Positions 7,262 through 13,766 of a stretch of DNA of 13,766 bases are shown here, one piece after another. Under the pieces are notes generated by a model that had not been told where the DNA came from, made no database searches, and was given only the letters and a program-made list of their open reading frames with translations. The DNA is from Gammaproteobacteria bacterium. Its GTDB lineage: Bacteria; Pseudomonadota; Gammaproteobacteria; Magnimaribacterales; Magnimaribacteraceae. The stretch spans positions 1-13,766 of the forward strand of contig DTSY01000027.1 of NCBI GenBank assembly GCA_012965075.1, written 5' to 3'. Position 1 is the stretch's first letter. Each line of letters starts with the position of its first letter. The position numbers and the translations under genes were made by a program.

Positions 7262-9038
7262 AATTGCTATTTACAAGATAATCTGGAGCATCAATTTCCT
7301 TGGCACGGATATATTCACCTAATGATTTAGCTTGGCCATCAAGCCTAGTAGAGGAAGAGACTCCATCCTGCAATATGTCGTGAATATAAAAATTTAAAGA
7401 AAGTATGTTTGGAAGTTCATATCTTTCAATGTCGTATTGAGCTACATCAGGTAAAAGTTCTCTTAATTTGTCTACTGTCAGGAAGTCATATAAAAAGGCA
7501 TAAGATTCCAGAGTCTTCGCCCAAACCCCTAAATTAGCGCATCCTCCTTTATCTCCAGATCTGGTACCAAATAGTCGACCAAAGTGGATTTTTCCAGTTT
7601 TCTTAATTTCAGGCAATTTATTTTCATACGGCACTTTTTGGTAATAAATTTCTTCTAAGTCCATTTGGCTAGTAGGAATAACATCTATGGTTTCACCTTC
7701 AAAATGGACTCTTTCAGAGATGTATTTACTGTCTATAAGGGCGGGCCAATACTCAATGTAGTGCCCACTTGGAACGGACCCTCCTCTTCCAGTCCAGCCT
7801 GGAAGGTTTGCCAGTCCCAGCTCAACTATCTTGGCGCTAAAAAGCCTGCCAACTAGATCCGGGTTCTGGGACATGACACTAATTTTTAGGGAAGCTTGGG
7901 CTTGTTCATTGGATTCCGGATTTTCCTTGTCAGTCCTGTGAAGTTGAATATCCACCTTATCAAACTGCTCTTTTCCTCCTACATTCTCAAAAATAGAATC
8001 GGTTACTAATTTAGCTTTCTCTTCAATGTCTAAACCGGTTAAAAGAATTTCAGTTCCATTTCTAAAACCTCCAGCCAAATTTATGCATACCTTATGTGTT
8101 TTAGGAGCACTACTTCCCCGACAACCACTGACATGAACTCTGTTTTCAGCCTCTTGAGTAATCTTTAAAGTATCAAAGTGGGAAACTACATCCGGGTTCA
8201 TATAAGCTGGGTTTCCTATCTCATAAAGCAACTGGGCAGTCACAGTTCCCACTGAAACCAACCCTCCTGTGCCCGGGTGTTTCGTTATGGTGAAACTACC
8301 ATCTTCACAGATTTCGGCTATGGGGTAACCAATATTAGAGAAGGAAGGGACTTCTTGAAAAAATGAATAATTTCCTCCGGTTGTTTGAGCTCCGCATTCG
8401 ATGATGTGACCGGCTGCTAAAGCTCCGGCAAGCGCATCATAGTTATCTCTGGACCAGTTATATTTCCAAGCTGCGGGTCCAATAACTACAGAAGCATCAG
8501 TAACTCTCGGGCACACCACTACATCAGCTCCTTTATCTAAGGCTTCTTTGATACCCCATGCTCCAAAATAAGCATTTGCTGTTACAGGTTTTTTTGTATA
8601 TTCAGCTAAAGGGATATCCTTTTCTATATTTTTGAGTAGTTCTCCCTCGTTATTTAATTCATCTAGTCTCGGTATCAAATCGTCTCCATCAATATGAGCA
8701 ACTTTTAAAGTCAAGCCTAGCTCTTGAATTATTTCTTCAACTTTTCCCGCCATCGATACTGGATTTAGACCGCCTGCGTTTGTGACAATTTTGATGCCCT
8801 TTTCCTGGCAAGCGGAAGCAACATCTTTAAATTGCTTTAAAAAAGTTCCTACATACCCATGATCTTCACCCCGTTGTATTCTCTGGTTATAAAGTATGGC
8901 CATGGTAAGTTCAGCCAAATAATCTCCTGTCAGGACATCAATAGGGCCCCCTTCAACCATATCCTTTGCAGCGGATAAACGATCTCCATAAAAGCCGCTG
9001 CAATTTCCAATTAAAATTTTATGTTCAGAACTACTCAT
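7260..9038 (-). CDS. AtuA-family protein (DUF1446), acyclic terpene utilization type
   Basis: Cytoplasmic protein of the DUF1446/AtuA family, found beside acyl-CoA carboxylases in terpene and branched-chain catabolic clusters; to my knowledge no reaction is firmly assigned. The 592-residue product has the full two-part form. The DUF1446 domain (about 7-450) includes IGNCSGFYGDR (10-20), the GDYLAELTM strand (38-46), TNAGGLNP (86-93), GADVVVCPRVTD (170-181) and ECGAQTTGGN (214-223). The AtuA C-terminal domain (about 483-585) has the hallmark TRSGDKGGCANLGVWA (492-507). The ATG is preceded by GGAGA (9046-9050) at about 8 nt. It begins 15 bp after the alpha-subunit stop and ends 10 bp before the crotonase start. 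The neighbours support a role in handling the carboxylated acyl-CoA. Confidence 0.88.
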   Translation of the reverse strand: MSSSEHKILIGNCSGFYGDRLSAAKDMVEGGPIDVLTGDYLAELTMAILYNQRIQRGEDHGYVGTFLKQFKDVASACQEKGIKIVTNAGGLNPVSMAGKVEEIIQELGLTLKVAHIDGDDLIPRLDELNNEGELLKNIEKDIPLAEYTKKPVTANAYFGAWGIKEALDKGADVVVCPRVTDASVVIGPAAWKYNWSRDNYDALAGALAAGHIIECGAQTTGGNYSFFQEVPSFSNIGYPIAEICEDGSFTITKHPGTGGLVSVGTVTAQLLYEIGNPAYMNPDVVSHFDTLKITQEAENRVHVSGCRGSSAPKTHKVCINLAGGFRNGTEILLTGLDIEEKAKLVTDSIFENVGGKEQFDKVDIQLHRTDKENPESNEQAQASLKISVMSQNPDLVGRLFSAKIVELGLANLPGWTGRGGSVPSGHYIEYWPALIDSKYISERVHFEGETIDVIPTSQMDLEEIYYQKVPYENKLPEIKKTGKIHFGRLFGTRSGDKGGCANLGVWAKTLESYAFLYDFLTVDKLRELLPDVAQYDIERYELPNILSLNFYIHDILQDGVSSSTRLDGQAKSLGEYIRAKEIDAPDYLVNSN

Positions 9039-9053
9039 CTGGGTTTCTCCAAA

Positions 9054-10988
9054 CTACTTTGAATCCACTATCATCAAAAGAGCCCCATTATCTAACTGTT
9101 GATCTTTTTTGATAAATATCTTAGATACTTTTCCTGTTTCAGGAGCATTTACTTGGTGTTCCATCTTCATGGCTTCAAGAATGACCACAGGGTCTCCTTT
9201 AGAAACCTTGTCTCCAACCTTGACTTTAAGGTCTACGACTTTTCCTGGCATGGGAGCAATTAATCCACCAATGACTTCTTCTGAACCGGGTTGAACAAAT
9301 CTAGGAACAATCTCCAAAGAGACATTTCCCCAAGGCATTTTTACTACTATTTGATTGTCTAATTTTGAGACTTTAGAAGTAATTCTGTGACCATCTATCT
9401 CAATGCTTATGGAATTATCATCCCAGTTAAAAATACTTACTAAAGATTCTTCATTTAAATCAAACTTTCCATCTCTTCTGGATCTATAGGTGATAGGAAT
9501 TTCAATTTCCCCTCGTAAAAAGTTTATTTTTTGTTTAGGCAATCTGCTGTTTCTCCATCCCGATGGCAGTTGACCTAAAAGTTCTGCTTCATTGTGGTTT
9601 TTCCCTTGAATCCACATTGCAGCGATAGAAGCTGCTTTTATTAATTCATTTTCAGTGGGTTCAAAAACCCTGGAAGGCTTAACCTTTTCTATAAAGTCTG
9701 TTGTAGTTAGCCCATTAAGAAAAGCTTCTGAACGTAATGTGGAGACTAAAAAGTCCCTGTTGGTAACAACTCCGCCTATATGAAGAGATTCTAAAGCCAT
9801 TGACAGTTTGTTCGCGGCTTCGACTCTATTCTCTCCATAGCAAATTACTTTAGCGATCATTGGATCGAAGTCAGTACCTATAATGGATCCTTGTTCCACT
9901 CCCGAGTCCCATCTAGCTTCAGCCTCTGAATTTGGCTCATAAGCTATAAGAGAACCTGTGGCCGGAAGAAAATCATTGGCTGGGTCTTCTGCGTAAAGTC
10001 TTGCTTCAATAGCAGAACCGTACCAAGCAATATCTTCCTGATAATAACCAAGACTTTCACCTCGTGCTATTCGGAGCTGTTCGTGAACTATATCAATGCC
10101 TGTTGTGGCCTCCGTAACTGGATGTTCAACTTGCAGCCTCGTATTCACTTCCAAGAACCAAAATTCACCTGTTTTGTCATCAACCAGAAATTCAACAGTT
10201 CCGGCTGATTCATATTTCAGTTTCTTGGCTAATTTTAAGGCTGCTTCGCCCATCGCATGCCTCATTTCTGGGTCCACTCGAGGGGATGGGGATTCCTCTA
10301 TAATTTTTTGATGTCGTCTTTGTATAGAACACTCTCTTTCTCCTAGGTGTACCACATTTCCATGTGTGTCTCCTAGGATCTGAATTTCTATATGTCTAGA
10401 AACCGCAACATATTTTTCTATGAATATCCTGTCGTCTCCGAAACCACTTTTTGCTTCCCTTTGTGCGGCTTTTATGGATTCGTTTAAGTCTTTGGCAGAT
10501 TTAACAATTCTCATGCCTTTTCCTCCACCGCCTGCAGCTGCTTTAATTAATAAAGGGTATCCTATGTCTTTTACTTTTTTGGGATTTGTCGTCATAGGAA
10601 GAGTAGGGACGCCTGATTTTTCCGCTAAATCTTTAGCTTTTAACTTATCTCCCATTGAAGCTATCACTCTGGCTGAAGGACCAACCCAGAGTAATCCTGC
10701 TTTCAAAACAGCTCTACAAAATTTAGCGTTTTCAGATAAAAATCCATAACCGGGGTGAATAGCCTCTGCGCCTGTATCTAGAGCGGCTTGTATAATTTCT
10801 TTGGAATTGAGGTAAGAATCAGAAAGTTTAATAGCTTCATCAGCCATTTTGACAAAAAGTGAGTCTGCATCTGCTTCCACATAAACCGCAACGCAACTTA
10901 TACCCATATCATGGGCACTTCGAATCACTCTACAAGCTATTTCTCCTCTGTTTGCAATCAGTAATTTATGGTAATTCTGATAATTCAT
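9054..10988 (-). CDS. Biotin-dependent acyl-CoA carboxylase alpha subunit (biotin carboxylase plus biotin carrier)
   Basis: Carboxylates its own biotin with ATP and bicarbonate, then passes the carboxyl group to the beta subunit. The 644-residue product has the methylcrotonyl/geranyl/propionyl-CoA carboxylase alpha layout. Biotin carboxylase spans about 5-450, with the ATP-grasp glycine loop GGGGKG (153-158), ERECSIQRRHQK (217-228) and EVNTRLQVEHPVTE (280-293). A linker/BT-like domain spans about 450-570. The biotin-carrier domain (about 575-644) carries EAMKM with biotinyl Lys608. All key motifs are intact. Translation is coupled to the beta gene by an ATGA overlap (10985-10988), with GGAG about 10 nt upstream. 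Fused carrier and adjacent beta subunit exclude fatty-acid AccC. The acyl-CoA used is set by the beta subunit, so I give no gene symbol. Confidence 0.93.
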   Translation of the reverse strand: MNYQNYHKLLIANRGEIACRVIRSAHDMGISCVAVYVEADADSLFVKMADEAIKLSDSYLNSKEIIQAALDTGAEAIHPGYGFLSENAKFCRAVLKAGLLWVGPSARVIASMGDKLKAKDLAEKSGVPTLPMTTNPKKVKDIGYPLLIKAAAGGGGKGMRIVKSAKDLNESIKAAQREAKSGFGDDRIFIEKYVAVSRHIEIQILGDTHGNVVHLGERECSIQRRHQKIIEESPSPRVDPEMRHAMGEAALKLAKKLKYESAGTVEFLVDDKTGEFWFLEVNTRLQVEHPVTEATTGIDIVHEQLRIARGESLGYYQEDIAWYGSAIEARLYAEDPANDFLPATGSLIAYEPNSEAEARWDSGVEQGSIIGTDFDPMIAKVICYGENRVEAANKLSMALESLHIGGVVTNRDFLVSTLRSEAFLNGLTTTDFIEKVKPSRVFEPTENELIKAASIAAMWIQGKNHNEAELLGQLPSGWRNSRLPKQKINFLRGEIEIPITYRSRRDGKFDLNEESLVSIFNWDDNSISIEIDGHRITSKVSKLDNQIVVKMPWGNVSLEIVPRFVQPGSEEVIGGLIAPMPGKVVDLKVKVGDKVSKGDPVVILEAMKMEHQVNAPETGKVSKIFIKKDQQLDNGALLMIVDSK

Positions 10989-12640
10989 AGTCTGTAAACT
11001 CCATATCCAGCAGCTCCTTCAACTTCCTTGCCATTAACTACGGAGAGACACATGCCGAGAACGCTCCTGGTGTCTCTTGGGTCTATGATGCCGTCGTCAC
11101 TAATTGCTCCCGTTGCCCTTAAAGCCAAAGATCCTTCTTCTTGCATAGCCTCCGCCATGGCAACTATCTCAGCATCTTCTTTTTCATTAAACTTTTCTCC
11201 TTTTCTCGCTGCTTGACGTCTTCTTACTATAGACATGACTCCAGCGATTTGTTTAGGACCCATGACCGCAACTTTTGCAGTGGGCCAAAGGAAAGTGAAA
11301 CGATTGTTGTAAGCTCTTCCGGACATCGCATAGGTACCTGCTCCGATTGAAGCTCCCACGATAACCGTAATATGAGGAACGTTAGAATTTGATACTGAGT
11401 TCAAAAATTGAGCGCCTTTCTTAATCTGGCCGGCCCTTTCATAATCTTTTCCTACTATGAAGCCCGTCACATTTTGTAAGAAAAGGATGGGAATATCTAT
11501 TTGGTTACAAAGCTGAACAAAGTGGGCTCCTTTTTGAGCTGAATCAGGGTAAATGATACCCCCGTTATTCCCTAATATGCCTATCTGGTATCCATGAATG
11601 GAAGCAAAGCCGCAAACAATATTGGGACCAAATAAAGGCTTAAACTCTTCAAACCTTGATCCATCTGTTATTCGCGTTACAACTTCTCTTATATCAAAAG
11701 GTTTTTTTAGGTCCGGATCAACTAGACCCAGCAGGTCTTCTGGATCATTGATAGGCTCTTCAGGTTTAAGGGAAGGCTTATTCCCCCTTTTTCGCCAATT
11801 TAAATGTGAAACAACTTCTCTTCCTATTCTTATCGCATCCATTTCATCTTCTGCCAGATAGTCTGCTAACCCTGATGTTTCAGCATGCATTTGAGCTCCT
11901 CCAAGCGTTTCATCATCTGATTCTTCTCCCGTAGCCATTTTTACTAGAGGAGGCCCACCGAGGAAAACCTTGGATTGTTTTTTAATGAAAATATTGTAAT
12001 CGGACATTCCGGGTTGATAGGCTCCTCCAGCAGTCGAAGATCCAAACACTATAGAAATGGTCGGAATTCTTAATTTTGATAATTCTGTTATTTCGTAGAA
12101 AGTTCTGCCTGATTCAGCAAAATGTCCTCCTCCCGTTGGAGGGGCAGAATTTCCTCTTCTGCCTTTACCGCCCATCCTGAGATCACCTCCTGCCGATTCA
12201 ACAAACTGAACATAAGGAAGTCTATTGTCTCTTGCTATTTCCATAGCCCTAGTCCATTTTTTACTAGAATAGGCGTGCATGGCACCAGCTAATACAGTAG
12301 GGTCATTTGCAAAAACTACTACCTCAGTACCTGCAACAATACCAATTCCCGCAACAGCGCCTCCTCCAATTGGATAAGCGGAATCATATGCTGCTAGGGC
12401 GCTGATTTCTAGAAAAGGTGTGTCCGGATCAAGAAAGTTTGAGATTCGGTCTCTTACTGCCATTTTACCCCTGGCAGCCAACCTTTCGTGGTGGTGCATT
12501 CCTCCACCCAATTCTACATAATCCAGTAATTCTTCTATTTTTTCTAACTTCTCCATCATGACTGATTTATTTTCAGAAAAAGTTTCTGAAGAAGTATCTA
12601 ATTTACTTTTTATTTGCGGGGCTAAAAGTGGATTACTCAT
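10985..12640 (-). CDS. Acyl-CoA carboxylase beta subunit (carboxyltransferase; geranyl-/methylcrotonyl-CoA carboxylase family)
   Basis: Transfers the carboxyl group from biotin to an acyl-CoA, fixing the substrate of the complex. The 551-residue product is similar to MCC-beta subunits (about 535) and has two crotonase-fold halves. The N half has the oxyanion segment GSSTAGGAYQPGMSDY (200-215) and GPPLVKMATGEE (229-240). The C half has QNVTGFIVGKDYE (389-401) and GASIGAGTYAMSGRAY (429-444). A Gly/Arg-rich stretch at about residues 151-173 looks longer than in common MCC-beta proteins. It is the first gene of the operon. The ATG at 12640 has no clear Shine-Dalgarno; Met28/Met29 would be the next starts, but family members also have an N-terminal extension. 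A beta-methyl-enoyl-CoA substrate is inferred from the AtuA and crotonase neighbours. Confidence 0.92.
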   Translation of the reverse strand: MSNPLLAPQIKSKLDTSSETFSENKSVMMEKLEKIEELLDYVELGGGMHHHERLAARGKMAVRDRISNFLDPDTPFLEISALAAYDSAYPIGGGAVAGIGIVAGTEVVVFANDPTVLAGAMHAYSSKKWTRAMEIARDNRLPYVQFVESAGGDLRMGGKGRRGNSAPPTGGGHFAESGRTFYEITELSKLRIPTISIVFGSSTAGGAYQPGMSDYNIFIKKQSKVFLGGPPLVKMATGEESDDETLGGAQMHAETSGLADYLAEDEMDAIRIGREVVSHLNWRKRGNKPSLKPEEPINDPEDLLGLVDPDLKKPFDIREVVTRITDGSRFEEFKPLFGPNIVCGFASIHGYQIGILGNNGGIIYPDSAQKGAHFVQLCNQIDIPILFLQNVTGFIVGKDYERAGQIKKGAQFLNSVSNSNVPHITVIVGASIGAGTYAMSGRAYNNRFTFLWPTAKVAVMGPKQIAGVMSIVRRRQAARKGEKFNEKEDAEIVAMAEAMQEEGSLALRATGAISDDGIIDPRDTRSVLGMCLSVVNGKEVEGAAGYGVYRL

Positions 12641-12675
12641 ATGTATTAATACTATTTTTGTTAAATGATTTTCTT

Positions 12676-12696
12676 ATAGAGAATATAATTCTCTAT
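12676..12696. promoter_or_regulatory. Perfect 9-3-9 inverted repeat, candidate operator
   Basis: Arms ATAGAGAAT and ATTCTCTAT flank a 3-bp ATA spacer. The spacer region contains TATAAT on the plus strand and TATATT on the minus strand, so a bound regulator would cover a possible -10 box for both directions. The regulator is not encoded in the window. Confidence 0.5.
12684..12689 (+). promoter_or_regulatory. Candidate -10 box (TATAAT) for the small ORF and monooxygenase
   Basis: Exact consensus hexamer, centred in the 9-3-9 inverted repeat and about 70 bp before the small ORF. The hexamer 17 bp upstream (12661-12666, TTAAAT) is a poor -35 match. In AT-rich DNA a chance match is possible. Confidence 0.35.
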
Positions 12697-12698
12697 TA

Positions 12699-12713
12699 AT
12701 CTAGTCACTAGAT
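12699..12713. promoter_or_regulatory. Perfect 7-1-7 inverted repeat, candidate operator
   Basis: Arms ATCTAGT and ACTAGAT flank a single central C. It lies 2 bp from the neighbouring 9-3-9 repeat. Size and symmetry fit a dimeric helix-turn-helix regulator such as a TetR-family protein; the family is a guess. It lies downstream of the plus-strand TATAAT and upstream of the minus-strand operon, a good place for dual control. Confidence 0.5.
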
Positions 12714-12758
12714 AAAGTGTTTAATTAAAGATTCTAAGAAAGATTAACAAATAAGAAA

Positions 12759-12926
12759 TTGGTACAAGCGACAAGACTACATTTTGGAGCCGTGGTAAAA
12801 GAGCTCAAAGACGGTAAAAAAGACGAGGAGCTTTGGCAACAAGCAGAGAAATTATCGGGAGATGTTGAGTCTTTGATCTTTGTTAAATATTTACAATTAA
12901 GGGCGGAATTAATTGCCAAAACCTAA
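12759..12926 (+). CDS. Possible small hypothetical protein, 55 residues, upstream of the monooxygenase
   Basis: I do not recognise this product. The frame from TTG at 12759 encodes 55 residues ending with TAA at 12924-12926. Its composition is protein-like: charged residues alternate with hydrophobic ones, as in two or three amphipathic helices (VVKELKDGKK, ELWQQAEKLSGDVESLIFV, LQLRAELIAK). There is no signal peptide or membrane segment. Doubts are the TTG start, the lack of a clear Shine-Dalgarno, and an antisense open frame over the same bases. A GTG at 12792 is an alternative start but is also poorly served. It lies 41 bp before the monooxygenase on the same strand and would share its transcript. 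If it is not a gene, 12641-12967 is one 327-bp intergenic region. Confidence 0.45.
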   Translation: MVQATRLHFGAVVKELKDGKKDEELWQQAEKLSGDVESLIFVKYLQLRAELIAKT

Positions 12927-12967
12927 ACTTTTTGTTGAAATATTTTTTATAAAGGGAAATTAATCGT

Positions 12968-13766
12968 ATGCCATTCAAAAAATTAGATGTAGTAATCGTA
13001 GGAGCAGGATTTTCTGGTCTGTATCTGCTTCATAAATTAAGGTCTTCAGGATTTTCTGTTGCGGTAATAGAAAAGGCTGATCAATTAGGCGGAACATGGC
13101 ATTGGAATAGATATCCAGGAGCCAGATGTGATATTCCTTCTCTACAATACTCTTACCAATTTGATGAAGATCTGCAGCAAGAATGGAACTGGAGTGAGAA
13201 ATATTCAGCGCAGCAAGAAATTTTAGAATACTTAAATCATGTAGCTGATAGATTTGATTTAAAAAAGGATATTGAGTTCAACACTGAAGTTATTTCTGCC
13301 AGGTTTAATGAAGAGAAATCTCTATGGGAAATTAAAACTTCCCATGGTGAGCTAGAAACCAAGTTCTGTGTCATGGCAACTGGATGCCTTTCAGCTCCAA
13401 ACACTCCTGATTTTAAAGGCTTAGATGATTATGAAGGTCAGCTTCTACATACAGGTAAATGGCCCCAAACCCCAGTGGACTTCACGGACGAGTCTGTAGC
13501 AATCATAGGGACGGGCTCTTCCTCTATTCAGTCCATACCGGTTATAGCCGAACAAGCTAAGCATCTTTATGTTTTTCAAAGAACACCCAATTATGCTATC
13601 CCTTCCAATAATGGCCCCATGGATCCAGCGGAAGAAGCTGAAGTTAAATCCAGGTACCCTGAGTTCAGAAAAGAAAATTGGGAGAATGGTTTTGGTTTAG
13701 CGGGAATGGCAATTGAAGAAATGGCGGTTGAAGACGACGAGCAGGGCAGAAAAGAAAAGTTTAATC
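12968..13766 (+). CDS. Flavin-containing Baeyer-Villiger-type monooxygenase, 3' end outside the window
   Basis: FAD- and NADPH-dependent enzyme that inserts oxygen next to a ketone carbonyl, giving an ester or lactone. The first 266 residues are present, about half of a typical 500-550-residue enzyme. Visible are the FAD-binding GAGFSG (12-17), GGTWHWNRYPG (41-51), the ATG motif (137-139), the second Rossmann motif GTGSSS (181-186) and FQRTPNY (203-209). The Baeyer-Villiger fingerprint matches as YEGQLLHTGKWP (155-166), with Tyr for the usual first Phe. The start is the ATG at 12968, with AGGGA 10 nt upstream. It is divergent from the carboxylase operon. Some family members oxidise amines or sulfur compounds, but the fingerprint favours ketone oxidation. 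The substrate is unknown. Confidence 0.92.
   Translation, partial: MPFKKLDVVIVGAGFSGLYLLHKLRSSGFSVAVIEKADQLGGTWHWNRYPGARCDIPSLQYSYQFDEDLQQEWNWSEKYSAQQEILEYLNHVADRFDLKKDIEFNTEVISARFNEEKSLWEIKTSHGELETKFCVMATGCLSAPNTPDFKGLDDYEGQLLHTGKWPQTPVDFTDESVAIIGTGSSSIQSIPVIAEQAKHLYVFQRTPNYAIPSNNGPMDPAEEAEVKSRYPEFRKENWENGFGLAGMAIEEMAVEDDEQGRKEKFN

Larger units (their letters stand above)
12641..12758. promoter_or_regulatory. Divergent control region between the carboxylase operon and the monooxygenase unit
   Basis: This AT-rich gap must contain the operon promoter (minus) and the promoter for the small ORF and monooxygenase (plus). It holds two inverted repeats and a TATAAT box, listed separately, plus a 10-bp palindrome GTATTAATAC at 12643-12652 next to the beta-subunit start. 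No convincing -35 elements are seen in either direction, as expected if an activator is needed, but this is weak evidence. Confidence 0.55.

Noticed and set aside
6443..12640. Naming the operon atuC-atuF-atuA-atuE outright
   Set aside because: Family membership fits, but geranyl-CoA specificity cannot be read from the sequence; methylcrotonyl- or another branched acyl-CoA is equally possible. No gene symbols were given.
12734..12919. 61-residue minus-strand frame opposite the small ORF
   Set aside because: Its composition is Ser/Cys-rich with no helix or domain pattern, while the plus-strand frame over the same bases looks more protein-like. Neither is certain.
1..13766. CRISPR array, insertion sequence, prophage, tRNA or rRNA
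   Set aside because: I saw no regularly spaced repeats, transposase or phage genes, terminal repeats or cloverleaf-like stretches; the intergenic gaps are too short to hold most of these.

Overview
The window looks like chromosome from an AT-rich, tightly packed gammaproteobacterium, perhaps a streamlined marine lineage. The evidence is an Hda homologue beside an ArsC/YfgD-type protein (an arrangement also found in E. coli), AT-rich sequence, very short intergenic gaps, and several genes that overlap by a few bases. The lineage is an inference; there is no rRNA or other decisive marker here. I see no tRNA, rRNA, CRISPR array, insertion sequence or phage gene.

Left part (1-6446), housekeeping and envelope. 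The 3' end of hda (replication control) runs rightward into the convergent end of sppA (membrane signal-peptide peptidase). sppA is coupled by an ATGA overlap to an upstream ArsC/Spx-like protein. A TlpA-like thioredoxin lipoprotein diverges from that pair. Its end overlaps a convergent M23 (LytM) peptidase lipoprotein, which is cotranscribed with xseA (exonuclease VII large subunit). A DMT/EamA exporter diverges from xseA.

Right part (6443-12640, minus strand), a four-gene catabolic operon. In transcription order it encodes an acyl-CoA carboxylase carboxyltransferase (beta) subunit, the biotin carboxylase/biotin-carrier (alpha) subunit, an AtuA-family (DUF1446) protein and a crotonase. The same four protein types occur in the Pseudomonas acyclic-terpene (atu) pathway, where a beta-methyl-branched enoyl-CoA is carboxylated and then hydrated. 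The cassette therefore probably carboxylates and hydrates a branched unsaturated acyl-CoA. Whether the substrate is geranyl-CoA, methylcrotonyl-CoA or something else cannot be read from the sequence.

Far right (12641-13766). A short divergent control region holds two adjacent perfect inverted repeats, one with a TATAAT box inside it. It separates the carboxylase operon from a plus-strand unit made of a possible 55-residue small protein and the first 266 residues of a Baeyer-Villiger-type flavin monooxygenase, cut by the window edge. The layout suggests one regulator controlling both a ketone-oxidising enzyme and the acyl-CoA carboxylation branch. This is the most interesting part of the window. 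The individual families are known, so it is at most a new combination rather than a clearly undescribed system.
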